In this document: in pieces, positions 24,270 through 35,949 of the stretch
Layout of the letters: the number at the start of each line of letters is the position of its first letter
How positions within the stretch are numbered: the first letter of the stretch is position 1
Source of the DNA: Homalodisca vitripennis
Taxonomy: Eukaryota; Arthropoda; Insecta; Hemiptera; Cicadellidae
DNA length: 64,000 nt
Assembly (NCBI RefSeq): GCF_021130785.1
Contig: NC_060215.1
Span: 122,550,001-122,614,000 of the forward strand
Direction: 5' to 3'
Made by a program: the position numbers and the translations under genes
The notes under the pieces: model-generated
Told to the model about the DNA's origin: nothing
Databases searched by the model: none
The model's input: the letters and a program-made list of their open reading frames with translations, nothing else

Positions 24270-27230
24270 TGTACTTCCTACGTAATCTCATAGTTAATCC
24301 TATAATACAACAAGACTTCCAGGACATTTCTTAAGTCACGAATATCTAATATAATAAGATAAAATTTAACTAGAACACAATTAAAAAACCTCGGCTTGGT
24401 AATACAAAAATAAATTATGGCACTGTTTAAAATTCCATGTTTTATTTTGTGAAATATAATTTTTCTTTTTAAAGGAGCATTGTTGGAATGATTACTAAAA
24501 GTATATTATACAAATTGATTTAAATAACTGTTTTTCTACACCAGTTTCAATGAAAATACTGTGTTAATCTTTTTTTGTAGTATAGTTTGAATTCTTACTA
24601 ATGATTTTCATTATACTTTTTAAGTTTTTTTTTTCTGACAAACTGCTAAATAAAAGGCCTTCGTGATCAGACATGGACATTGGTAAGAATTTAAATGTAA
24701 GAATAACAAATGTGCCTATACCATGTCTCTTCTGACGGATCTGAGGTTGTTTCCTGTAATACGAGTAGTTTTCTAAAACTGTAACCAAAAGGACTATCTA
24801 TTGGAAACTGTTAGACTCATGTTATAACTATTAGGATAATATGATAAACTCCAAACTACAAAATATATTTATTTTCGTCAATTTATATTTTTTAACGTTC
24901 ATCCATTATTACGATAGTTATTTACCGATCGAAAACACGTGTGAATTTCTTCCTCAACCATGTCAGATATTCCATAACTGTTATGCCACCATAATAGAAC
25001 AAACTATGCAATTTTTTTTAATAATTCCACAACACAAACAAAATAGTGAATTGCTTCAGTGTTTCAATGAAAACAAATGGACAACAATGATCATGATTTG
25101 CAGGAATTTATTTAGTAATTGTGTGGGAGACGAAAGCTACAGACAGTATAATGTGTCAGAACTGGATACGGGAGGTCCTCCATAGCATGTTGCACCGCTC
25201 ATCTCATTATCTCAAAATGTGATGAGGGTGCAATAAACCAACACTCCCTCGCCCCTCGGTTCTAGCCGTGAGCCTGCCAGGCTCAAGGAAGTCCTCGCCG
25301 AATATTTCTATTGTTTGAGTTTATCCTACTCCAGAAATCAGATTGTTATCTAAAAGTGTCTATGTTACTGCTAATATAAACTAATCTATCAGAACTGTTT
25401 ATACGATTTTATGTATAAAGTTAAAAGTGTTTTAATTTTTACATTAATGATGAACTTCTAAATGAGAATTAAATAAATTTACATGACTTATTAACATAAT
25501 GTAATTTATTCCTCGGGTAAAGTACCTTTATTTCAATGTATAATGTTGTATATCGGTAGATTAAAATAAAGAATCAAAGATACAAATTTCTTATAAACTA
25601 TGACTAGTGTGTATACGAACATTTTAAAATTATCTGGTTACTTTCAAATGACAAAACTACTTGCTGACGCTTTCAATGGAGTGTTTTTACAATTGAGTAC
25701 ACATAACCAAAAAAACCTATTAAAATGATAAAAAATATCCATCTATAAAACAGTACAGAAATCTGCTAGATGGGGAGTAGTATAAAAACAACACAGAGCT
25801 AAGGCAGTTTCCGGGTAGCCTACAGCTGACTTCACACAGTCCACAGATCTCAGAGGTAGATAACGATGAAACGTTCTCTATCAAATTTGATTCGTTCCAT
25901 TTCACCCTTGACATTGTACTCAACTAACAAAGTATAATAGAAAAGGGAGGATTAATTATAAAATATATTTTAAATCAAATTACACGGTATTGTTTTACAA
26001 CCTCTCTAAGTTATAGGGAGGAAAGAAGGCCTAGACAGGCAAATATCTATATCGTTATTAATGTATCATGTTTACCTTTTTACTTAGTAATATAAGCTTC
26101 TCAATTTATCCTTGTATAACGTTGAATAAATTTGAAAATTGCATTTAAATGTTTGATCGACAGGTTTAGAGAGACGTGTTTTCTTGTCTAGTACCGTGCG
26201 GGCTGGAAGAGTTTTGAGTACTTTGTCACCCAAGTTCCTTTGGCCCGGTTCCTTTTTTAGAACTTCTTAACATTCTTTAACCAGATTAATCTCTCTAGCG
26301 GCCCACCTCAACCGTGACATTTAGACTCATTTAGTATACTCTATTGATTTTAATCTGGTTAATGGGTTATCTTCAAATACGGATTTACTGGCTTTAGAGT
26401 TTTGGTAAGGAATACAAATTAACATAACAAGATTATAAAAATATGTGCATTTAATTAAATGTCTATGTTAAGCAAAAGCCATAAATAATTTCATATAGGT
26501 CAGTTCATCGCTAAACATATTTCTATTCAGACTAAAATTGTAACCGATTTGATTGCGTTTGATGGAAACTAATTGTGTATGCAATATTTTCCAAACCACA
26601 CAATTTGCGTAACTGATGACGAGTTGTTACTCTGAGTTACCAATTTTAATTGATAACGTTTTAACCTGTATAGTCTACCAAATATTCTAAGGAGGCTTCA
26701 ACGGGAGCGCCCAACACAGGAAGTTCGTTTCCTTTCCCACGCGTATAAACTTACTGTAGGATATCGCTTAAAATGTCGTTGAGTATGTTCTACACTTACC
26801 GCACGGTAATTTTTTAATTGAACCTAGGGTTTATTGCCTTCGTTATGATTCTATTGTTTACTAATATTGAAAGGTTTATGATATTCTGTACAGGCCTACA
26901 CCTGCACAAAACATAGATGTTTTGCAAATTGTTGTGTAGTAAAAATCAGGTATAGTACAGAGTTATTTTAAATTTGGGTTAACAGGTAGGAAAATCTGAA
27001 GATTTTGTTAGTGTGACTTGTACCTTAGCGGGTTGTCACACGCTATTAGCACAAAGCAAATAAAAAAAACTATTTGGCTATTGTCGATAGGCCGGTTATA
27101 GTGGGCTTTTAGTGGGAATATTATATTTGTTTCGTATTCTAAAAGTGGCTGGTCGAAATGCTCGAAGTCATAAAGATTGACAGAAATGAACGCTGAGCAC
27201 CATGGTAAACGGATGTAGGTCAACGTCATA
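24270..27230. other. Intergenic, unassigned ORFs only
   Basis: A 114-codon plus-strand ORF at 24841-25185 and a 67-codon minus-strand ORF at 25923-25720 have no recognisable domain. A GC-richer patch at 25185-25310 contains a small hairpin, GAGCCTG-C-CAGGCTC. I do not call a gene here. Confidence 0.35.
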
Positions 27231-27239
27231 AAACTGCCG

Positions 27240-27410
27240 GAAGCATTTCGTACCTACTTCTTAAGGGGTGGACAGTGGGTCCACGGTCCCGGCCTGGGGC
27301 CCACTGTCCGACTCACGGGTTTCTTTTGACGAGGGGTTGACAAGGGATCGTCGTACTCACACTGCAGCACTTGAATGGATGTTTCGAGATCTAAACTCTA
27401 TATCTGCTAA
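27240..27410 (+). repeat. Hairpin-bearing dispersed repeat C, copy 1
   Basis: Contains a strong hairpin at 27270-27309: GGACAGTGGG pairs with CCCACTGTCC across a GC-rich loop of about 20 bases. The downstream part (GACTCACGGGTTTCTTTTGA and GGTTGACAAGGGATCG) resembles 31250-31310, where the hairpin is decayed. It is a GC-rich block in an AT-rich neighbourhood. Confidence 0.5.
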
Positions 27411-27939
27411 ATAGGTTTCAGTACACTACATAAGACAGATGCAAAAAGAATGAAATAAAATTATATACATAAAATAAACTTAAGAATGTCTGTAACGATT
27501 ATAGGGGTCTTTGCTTTATTGGATACGTTTTCGCTCCGACTAGGAGAACAACGATTAAAATATCGTAAGAACGCACAGAAAAATCAGGTAAAGAGAACAA
27601 GACATTTATATAATAGTATAAGAGCCTGTTAACTTTAGTCAATTGTTCTGTGTAAACATTGTTTTATAGTAGTACAATCATAAATTACCTTACATTTAGT
27701 CGTGAAAGCATAGAGTAAGCTTGATAATAACAACACTTCTTATTTCAAACTTTTTTGTGACCAATGTTGAGCACAAATAAGACAAATATTTAGATAAATA
27801 AACTAAAAGTTTTATTAAAAGTCTACTTTTAACTGTACAATTTAGTAAATATTGAGTATGCATGATGAGTACTGCATGCAGAGATCAAAGGAATGTAGGC
27901 CTCCTATATAACTTTTATATAGTTATAAAACGCATAGTT

Positions 27940-28015
27940 TATTTGACTTTTGACAGAAGTAGGCTTCTCAGAAGTTTGTATGTACCTTGTTCAAGAAAAC
28001 AAAGCAATGTTAACT
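27940..28015 (+). repeat. Dispersed repeat E, copy 1
   Basis: Contains ACTTTTGACAGAAGTAGGCT followed by TC, identical to 30676-30697. The following 50 bases (GTACCTTGTTC, AAACAAAGCAA) align loosely with that copy (TTTACTTTATC, AAACAAGGCAA). The class is unknown. The other copy lies just upstream of a Helitron-like 3' end. Confidence 0.55.
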
Positions 28016-28394
28016 AGGGCTTTTTTATTAACTAAACACCAAATTTTAAAACTTTTAACGGTTAACGGTTTATTTTAAAGGAGGATAAAACTAAAAGGGT
28101 TTAAGAATAAATTTAAGAATTTGGAGCGTTCGAGGTACTTATAACTGCTAGTAATTAAACATATCTCCTGTCGTTCCGGAATCACTATTTGAAATAACGT
28201 TAATTTGTTTCGCAGCGAGATATAGCGATGAATAGCAATTGGAAGTCTGAATGAAACTAGACAAATGTTTTAGCCGTTCATTGAATTCCTGTTTGAGTGA
28301 TATTTACAACGTATCGTTAGCGGCATAAGGTCACTATTATGTAAGTTAGTATGTCTGTGTAGGCAGATGTTTTGTTTACTGTTTGAATTAAATA

Positions 28395-28665
28395 GTGGCC
28401 ACGAGATCGCGTTTTGAACATCTTTATGGCTAGGCTGGCTCTAAAACCGCTGTCCCCCTTATATCAGTACCCAAGTTCCAGGAGTCAAGGTTCAGAGTCA
28501 GAATTCAAACGCTGCACAATGTGGAAGTTGGAATGGAGCTAAACTAAACATTATATTCAATCAACCCCTCCCTCAGCAGTTGTGTTAAAGTGAGAAAACT
28601 GTAATCAGTGAGGTCAATAATGGCTACGCATTATATATTGTAGTTCTGTAAACGGTGATGTGAAT
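28395..28665 (+). repeat. Dispersed repeat B, copy 2
   Basis: Partner of 23860-24262: CGAGATCGCGTTTTGAAC, TTCCAGGAGTCAAGG, CAGAATTCAAACGCT, ATGTGGAAGTTGG, GGAGCTAAACTA, CAGTTGTGTTAAAGTGA, CTGTAAACGGTGAT. Same orientation, 4.5 kb apart, with several internal gaps. Confidence 0.7.
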
Positions 28666-28669
28666 GATA

Positions 28670-30660
28670 TGTTGTTATTTCATTAAAGTCAATTTAGCCA
28701 TAATTATTTAAAAATGTGGTATCATCAATATTATTAGAAAAGTAACTGTTGTCCACTCTATACATATGCATATAATATAAATATATTGGAGAATATTGAA
28801 AAAGGTAACTTTTTAAGTAACGATTATAATTAAGTAAATTGGAAAGGGAAAATGAGAATGACAACTCCTTTTCGTGATGTAATCACGGCCTGTATAACGT
28901 CACATGACGCAAGTAAGAGTGGGACTAACCAAGGTCACCACTAACGGTGAACCAACCCTCGGCGTCAGGGGCGTTTCACGATTCCACTCACAATAGGACA
29001 CATTGCTTCAGTAGTATGCTGTAGACACGCTCGGTAAATAATTTACTAGCATATATATTACGTACTTAATGTTATTCACAACTTTACAATCACGAGTTGT
29101 ACAATATAAGTAATGGACAGCAAAACGGATTGTGCGCCCTCGCTGAATAATTATTAAAGATATATTTTAAAATAAACAAGTAATAATGGTTTATTTAAAA
29201 CCTTATTTTTCATTTTTAAGCAGCAGGTTAGATTAGGCCTATGGTATTTTTTTGAGGGAGTCAAGTCTAAAAGTTTTGGTAAGGTTTTTTTAGGAGAAAC
29301 AAGTAGTAATGGTTTATTGAACGGTTTGTTTTTTATATGATTTTTTAAGCATCTTGTAAGTTAAATATAGTCTTATTTATACTCGTAATTGAAAAATATC
29401 TAATGAGAAATTAAATAAAGGCTAATCACACATTACATATATTGAAGTGCATAGCTTCTGTATTTAAATACATCAATAACCTATTTTATTTATCTAAATA
29501 AAAACCTGTGGTTCCTAGATCTGGCAGCCTTGTTAAATACATATACAGACAAATATTTCTCCCTTATATATTTAGTAACTAAACTTAATAAAGGGGCTCT
29601 AGTGTAAATTTAGACCTGGAAAAAAGGCACAAAAAGTATAATGTGGATTCAGGGATAGTAAAACTTATTGTGATGCACTATTTGAAAAGTGTTAGAACAG
29701 TAAACATTTTTACAAAATAAAAAAGATTCTTTAGATTTGTTTAGCTGATACATTTCGGGTTTTTTCAAAATATAAAGATGGATGTACGACTTGAAGAATC
29801 ATTTAATGTCCCAACTAGTTTAAGGTTTTAATCAAACAGGTAAATTTTAATAGAAATTATATCAAATTCAACAATAATAATCTTTAGCGTCAAGATAATA
29901 AAATTCTCTAGAACCGTTCAAGCAGTAAGTGGTGTTTCTTAAAAATAATTCTGTTTTTAGGCATGGAGTTGTCAAAAGGTTTGGATATAAGTGACAGTTC
30001 CTATAAGAAGTTATATTTTGCATATTTCACATAACGCTCTTCAAAAATTGCATATTATGGAATTACCTCTATTCCGTATATTACCAACATGTCTTTGGAA
30101 GAACAATGCGTCTTATAAATTATTACTATAGAAAGAGATTTACAATTACAAAAAAACGAATATTAGAATAATCTTAAACATTGTATTCTTTTATTTTTAC
30201 GATTTTAACTGCAACGCTTACTAAAATTTAATTGCTAAAACAACAAATTTCTCATTTTCAATTAATAATTTAGTTTTCTGACTAATTGACTCGTTTACAT
30301 TTATACGGAATAGCCTTTATTTTTACGCCTCTTTAGATTTAAACGATTAGGTAAGTAATCGTCTACCTTACAAAATGTCCTGAAAGATGGTTAGAATTTG
30401 ATACCGAAGACTCCCTTTGAAGCAGTCGGCAAGAACTATGCAACATGAAAGTTTGCTGAACTGTGGTTTTGAACTAATGTACCAATTCCAGCCATAGATT
30501 TTCTAAAATATTAACAATATTTTTAAGTTTGTAAAGAAACAAACGCGTAGTGTTATTGTTAATATACTTTTAACTGTATATGTTTTTAAAATCTTAAGTG
30601 TTAGGTCTAAAAGGGAATGTTACTATCTAATACTATAAATTTACTGATATAATTCGCATC
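28670..30660. other. Intergenic, no supported gene
   Basis: AT-rich spacer. A GC-richer island at 28870-28990 (around CGTCACATGACG and CAACCCTCGGCGTCAGG) stands out but holds no ORF or repeat I can place. Confidence 0.35.
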
Positions 30661-30669
30661 TTGTCCCAT

Positions 30670-30916
30670 TAGTTCACTTTTGACAGAAGTAGGCTTCCCT
30701 GACCCGTGATATATATTTACTTTATCGGGAAACAAGGCAAAATCAAGTGTGAAACCCAATATAATGACCATAAATATACAATTTTCAATGTATTTTCTTC
30801 ATCGTGGGAAGAAGAGAAGGCAACTCAACAAATATAATTCATTCGAACCAGAAATGCTCATACAGGTGCAAAAACCAATGAAGTTGCGTGCGAAGCGCGG
30901 GTAATTGTTAGTTCAT
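30670..30916 (+). mobile_element. Helitron-like 3' end with repeat E copy 2
   Basis: The segment starts with the repeat-E phrase at 30676 and ends GTTGCGTGCGAAGCGCGGGT followed by AATTGTTAGTT. The ending GCGAAGCCGCGGGCAACAGCTAGT is typical of insect Helitrons, and this looks like a decayed version with TTAGT for CTAGT. No Rep/helicase coding is present, so it would be a non-autonomous copy. Class assignment rests on this terminal phrase only. Confidence 0.35.
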
Positions 30917-30983
30917 TAATAAACAACAGCATTTAAATGCGCAGCCTGGTCCAGTATAATCAATGGCTTCATAACCTGACATT

Positions 30984-31130
30984 GATATAAAAAGAGGCAG
31001 GTGGGGCGAGGAGCAGGCGCGACGTCCGACCTAGAGTGTCATATTTCTCCTCCTTCCCTAGGCTGTCAAACCGCGGAGGCGGCGGATCGTTTTCAGAGCC
31101 GAACTGCAGCCAGGGTGCGCAATCCAGGTA
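30984..31130 (+). promoter_or_regulatory. TATA-like box before a GC-rich island
   Basis: GATATAAAAAGAGGCAGG at about 30984 contains a good TATAAAAA box. A CpG-rich block of about 150 bp follows, unusual in this AT-rich window. Inside it, CCTCCTTCCCTAG (acceptor-like, to about 31062) and AATCCAG-GTAGTG (donor-like, about 31127) bracket 65 bp that is open in all three forward frames. A short internal exon or a promoter-proximal exon is possible but unproven. A 74-codon ORF spans 31001-31225. Confidence 0.25.
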
Positions 31131-31199
31131 GTGTGTTATACATTAATGGTCGGGCCAGTTCGAGGTGTCAAAAATGTCACTCTTCCCAGATAGTCCCCG

Positions 31200-31340
31200 C
31201 TGTGCTTAGAGCACAAAACTGTTGAGCCTACGGACGGTCATAGCTGGGACTCACTATCCAACTTAAGAATTTCTTGTGAGTCGGGGAACACAACTGATCG
31301 CATTTGCTATGATGTACAACGGGTTCTTAGAGATTAAAAC
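31200..31340 (+). repeat. Dispersed repeat C, copy 2 (decayed)
   Basis: GGGACTCACTATCCAACTT, AGAATTTCTTGTGAG, CGGGGAACACAACTGATCGC align in order with 27296-27350. The hairpin seen in the other copy is eroded here. Confidence 0.4.
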
Positions 31341-31520
31341 TACAGTTTTGATGAGAAAACATTAATCTTTCTGTCTTTCGTTGATTTTATAAGTAACAAA
31401 CGTGTTAATGAATTAGCGTGTTATAATTTATTTTATTCGTGCTAGCATCAGTAAGAGACGTAGGCATATCTAGGGGAGTTTTGAGAGTTTTAAACCCCGC
31501 TCGCACTATTGATAACAATA

Positions 31521-31523
31521 TTC

Positions 31524-31566
<43 letters not shown>
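31521..31566. repeat. (TA)n microsatellite
   Basis: Uninterrupted TA repeats. The left flank (TATCTAGGGGAGTTTTGAGA, then TTTTAAACCCC) looks like the end of a decayed transposable element, which may be the source of the microsatellite. Confidence 0.85.
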
Positions 31567-31573
<7 letters not shown>

Positions 31574-32274
31574 TTCGTAAAGAACTATTTATCATAATTA
31601 ATTTTTTTGTTTGAATTTGTTTTGATATTTTATCAAATACTAACTTGCGCTTAAAATTATTTTGGAATAATGAAGTTCATGTGCAGCCCGTAGGGGTTGA
31701 GAAGTACCTAACAGCCAACCTCTGTCGCAAACGACCCCGTGATTTGAGGAGAGAGACGGCGAGTATCGGTAATGATTGCCTACTTATTACGATCGTTACT
31801 TATTTCGATATTTAATTACCGATCGCTATAACGTGTTTCTGGCACACTTTGTTTAAGAAACCCCAGAATTGGACAACCAAACTAAAGAAATGCCGAGCTT
31901 TGTAAATAATATTTAACTTGAAGTTCATGTTTTAAATGTCCATAATTTGTTAATCACAGAGCGTCTGTTGCGTTTTTTCACAATGCATGCAGTGGACGTC
32001 AACGGCTCAGCAGCAGTAAAAACACAAAATTCCTAATTTTATGTCTCAAAAATGTGTTATTATATTCTTAGTAAATATGTCCTCTATAAAATTACTTATA
32101 TGTAGATTCATATCCCAGTATTTTTTATCATAGAATCACGGTTCACTCATCCCTCAGATTCAGGTATCTATACTTTTTGATCCGAAGTCATAAGATGCAG
32201 CATTGCTCTTGTTTAGTGATTATACTGAACTATTTTGTTAAGTATCTTGTTAATTTTATGATTCAATTTTGTTT

Positions 32275-32570
32275 TAGTCGCATATACTTCATATTAAACT
32301 GTACTTGTAGTAGAAGTTTATTCTTATATAAGTTTCCTGGTGAGTGGTGGTAGAAAGGTTTTATTGAAAACTTTATGCTCTGAGCTGATATTTTACCTCC
32401 TCTTATTAGTTGAGAAGTACTATAGAATATTAATTTTAGGACCTAATGTTTCAAACCTTTCCCCAGGGGTGGCTGGACTCCACCCCCGCTGATATAGAGT
32501 TTTTTATACCCTCTACTCTATTGTTTTCAAGGCACCCTTCAGAGTACATTTCTTGAGGCACCACTGCTTT
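32275..32570 (+). repeat. Dispersed repeat F, copy 1
   Basis: Ordered similarity to 44705-45035 over about 300 bp: ATATACTTCATATTAAACTG, CCTGGTGAGTGGTGGTAGA, TTTTACCTCCTCTTATTAGT, GAGAAGTACTAT, then a C/G-rich part with CCCCAGGGGTGGCTGG and a GAGGCACCACT end. Reading inwards from the right, the end AGTGGTGCCTCA and its partner AGTGGCGCACTCA resemble the CAGTGGCG-type ends of non-autonomous DNA elements. That class is inference. Confidence 0.65.
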
Positions 32571-32610
32571 TGCATTGTATCTAAATACCATAGTCTACAC
32601 AATAAATCAA

Positions 32611-32911
32611 TATTTCGGGTCTTTTGTAGAAGAGGGCCACCAGTCTTGAAATATGTTCTATAGCAATGGCATATTGTTTGAAGAGTCTTATGACGATCTG
32701 TTTCAAGTTATCTGGCGGGACATGAACCTATTCTGGCCTCCACAAGAATAAACCCTTATATAGTTTGTAACATAATTTTTTTTTTCTTTAAAATGTGTTA
32801 AAACTTTGTCCAATACATATATACTAAGTGTACAATGTGGTTTTGTTGGTCCTGTATCCATAGAAAATATTTCAAGACTGGTGGTCCTTTTCTACAAAAG
32901 ACCCAATATTT
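32611..32911. repeat. Long imperfect inverted repeat (53-bp arms, about 195-bp loop)
   Basis: The left arm 32611-32663 is the reverse complement of the right arm 32859-32911, with about four mismatches over the inner 47 bp. The core AAGACTGGTGG and TTCTACAAAAGACCC blocks are perfect. A transcript crossing it would fold into a long hairpin. It could be a MITE-like foldback element or two opposite insertions of one short repeat. The two short overlapping plus-strand ORFs at 32806-33056 fall partly in the right arm and are not supported as genes. Confidence 0.85.
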
Positions 32912-33059
32912 CTATAATGAGACAGATAAAAATATTAATTTTTGTTATGTTAGTTTTATTATTACATTTGTTTATGTTTTGTTCATTATTGTATTTTGTA
33001 TCATACATACCGGAAATTGGCAGAAGAATGACACATTTATCTTTTTAATAAAATAATTC

Positions 33060-35130
33060 ACTTACATCAATGTGGAATATACCTAACATCTGACGACGAA
33101 AGGGCACGTAGTATACAACTCCCTGAGAGATTTTATACTCAAGTTATATTACATTGTCAATAAAACAGATGAAATGAGTTTGTAGGGTAACAACATGAAA
33201 TGTTAAAGTGAGCAATATCACTAATAGCAAATTTATTTTATAAAAGTAATAAGTCTAATAGTGCTTACTGCTTAAAATTCTATGGATTTTAAAAATTCAT
33301 ATTACAATAAATTGTATAATGTACATGCAAGTTTCAAAGGGAAGTATTGGACTGTAAATGTGAGTACTACCTTATATTGTATCTTTGGTCCAGACAAGGA
33401 AGAAAATTAACATTGTAAATTGCTTCAGTGTGCATATAATGTTCATTTGTTAACACAACTGGAAAAACTACCTAGTGACACTATATAAAGTTCTAAAGTG
33501 AACAGAATCACTTATATACACCAAGTACAGTTTAATTTAACAAAACAGTTCTTGTATTAAATTCGTACCAGCCTTTGTTCCTATGTACCTCCTTTTTGAG
33601 TACAGTAGCTGTAGAAATTCCTGTCTTTTTACAGCAAATTTTAATAGAAAACTAGAATATTTACAATTATTTTAAAGATGTTACAACACGTCTTAAACAT
33701 CCAACAGAATACACAGAAAGTACCATTTATATTTGAATATAGAATAATTCTTAAGCAATATATCAACCATTCATTCTTATATTATGATTACTATATAGTA
33801 AACATAATTTTTAAAATTTTTTTTTGTATTTTAATTCCATAATAGAGTCAATGATTTCATATAATTTTTTCAAACTAATTTGTCTTTTTCAACTGATTAA
33901 TCTTTTTGTTGTAATTATTTAAATTATGATATTCTGATTAATCTAAAATGGTCAAATTTAAATAAATTTAAACAGGGACAATGAAATATTTAATAAATGG
34001 TGATTTTATTAAGTAAATTTTTATTTTTGTATGATTAAACGAATTTATTAAACTAGACTTGCATATTTATTGGAATCCCTTACTCCTGGAGATAGAATTT
34101 ACTATTAATTAGTGAGTATTAAAGTGAGTTTTCATCACTTAATATGATTATCCAATAAAACTAAATTTTACTGTGTGCCAGGGATACTACTAGATTAGTT
34201 TTTTCCAGTGACATTTCTTTGATATATTCCTAGTTGTGTGTGGAATGCTGCTATCATTTTGAGCTACAGGTAAGAAGTGATACTGGACATTGGTTGTAGC
34301 CAATGAAGTTCCTGACCTAGTGTAGTGAGGTGAGATTTCGGACGTTTGGTATACTATTGATTTTTTATCACTATGCATTGTCTTCAGAGATATTCTTACA
34401 TGAGGTTATCTGAATGGTAAGATAAAATTATTTGGATCCCTGTAGGAGGGCAGATTCTGCACCTGATCAGATGGGTGTTTAAAAGAGAAGAAGTTTTGCT
34501 TACAAAAACATCTAAATATGATGCCAGTACCTACTTAAATAGTAATATTAAATCAGAATTTATTAACCTTGGAATAAAAGCTTTGCATACTAGTTACATG
34601 TTGTACACATATTTTGTGTGTTAATATAATTTTAAAATATATAACAATACAAATGTTAACATTATATTTATTTTTATGATAATTAAGGCGAAATCTAAAC
34701 ATTTATGAATGAAATAAAAAGAGGACAAGATGAAGCTTTCCTAAGCTGTAGTCAGGATCGAATTTTGAATTAACATTAATTTAGAATATGAATAAAAAAA
34801 TAAATTCAAATGCATAGCTACATATACTGTTAAAACTAAAATACACACTGTACTTCACTGTTTCTAACAACCAAATAGGCCTACTTGTTGCGTAAAAATT
34901 TCTTAAATGCCTAAGATTAAAATAATATTTTATAATGTTAAGATTAAATCGGGTTTATTAGGGTTCTTAAGTCTAACTTTATGTCAAAATCAATTTTCAA
35001 CTATTTAAAAGCCTATAAAATCTACACATTTTGTCTAAACGTGTGGAATCTTTGTAAAACGTTAAAAGTAAAACTGGGACTAAATTGATTTTAATACTAC
35101 AAAAATCTAAAGTTCCTTTCAATATAAAAA
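33060..35130. other. Intergenic, no supported gene
   Basis: Very AT-rich. A 62-codon minus-strand ORF at 34378-34190 has fairly balanced amino-acid composition but no domain or clear splice signals. I see no other structure. Confidence 0.35.
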
Positions 35131-35945
35131 AGATTCTGGCCTTCTTACTAATCCAATTAACTCTGATCTCCTACTACTAAGAAAATGGTGTTTAATAAAT
35201 AAAATGCAAGTGAATGTCAGTAAAACAAATGTTATAAATTTTTATTTTTTTTTATTTTGACTTCTTCTCCTTTAATTTTCCATTCACTAAACTGCAATTT
35301 TCAATTATGTAGCTGTCAACCTTTGAAAAAAGTGAAATCAATAAAATATTTGGGTCTTTTGCTTGATGATAAACTTACCTTTGAACCGCACATTTTAGAC
35401 TTGCAATCAAAATTAAGATCACTAATAGAGAAAGTATTATACCAAATGACCATATTTACAGTAGGAGAAGCTTCGTAAATAAATCGTTTTAAACTACCAA
35501 AAGTCAACAGATTTATTTTCCGTCATTCCATTCAATACCTAGGCCCTAAATGTTTCAACCAATTTCCACTTCAAATAAAGAACTCAATCAATATAAAGTA
35601 TTTTTGTAAAAAGACAGTCGCTTGGCTTTATGGTCAGAAGGATGTAAGGTGTTTCACCAACGTGCTAGAGTAGTGGTTTTTAAGCATGTTTTAAATGAAT
35701 ATCTCTGCCCATAGATGCTACAGCGGGCATACAACTTGTAATAAACATAATGCTAGACTCTAATTAGTTTATTTTAGATAATTTAGTTTAGATTAATTAA
35801 CTAATCAGTTAATTAATCATAGACTGGTTGATGATTAAAGAATTGTAATTTATATATGTTTGTAATTGGCCAGTTTTTTTCTCTCAATGGTTCAAATGAT
35901 TGTATTGTGGAATTTCTATATGGGAAATAAATTCATTTATTCATA
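35131..35945 (+). mobile_element. 3' fragment of a CR1/Jockey-like non-LTR retrotransposon
   Basis: From 35131 the frames give NPINSDLLLLRKWCLINKMQ and VNVSKTNVINF, then (35257-35460) CSCQPLKKVKSIKYLGLLLD and DKLTFEPHI, the conserved region after the RT catalytic motif in which KYLGxxxDxxLxxxxHI is diagnostic. Near the end IQYLGPKCFNQFPLQIKNS is the usual C-terminal motif. The tail near 35921 reads GGGAAATAAATTCATTTATTC, a simple-repeat 3' end. The RT core and endonuclease are missing, and frameshifts lie near 35245 and 35478. It is dead and 5'-truncated. Confidence 0.8.
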
Positions 35946-35949
35946 TAAT

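Noticed and set aside
24841..25185. 114-codon plus-strand ORF as a gene
   Set aside because: The product is Ile/Asn/Phe-rich with no motif I recognise. The short SELDTGG phrase near its end resembles a stretch in the RT at 16.9 kb, but the rest does not follow RT order.
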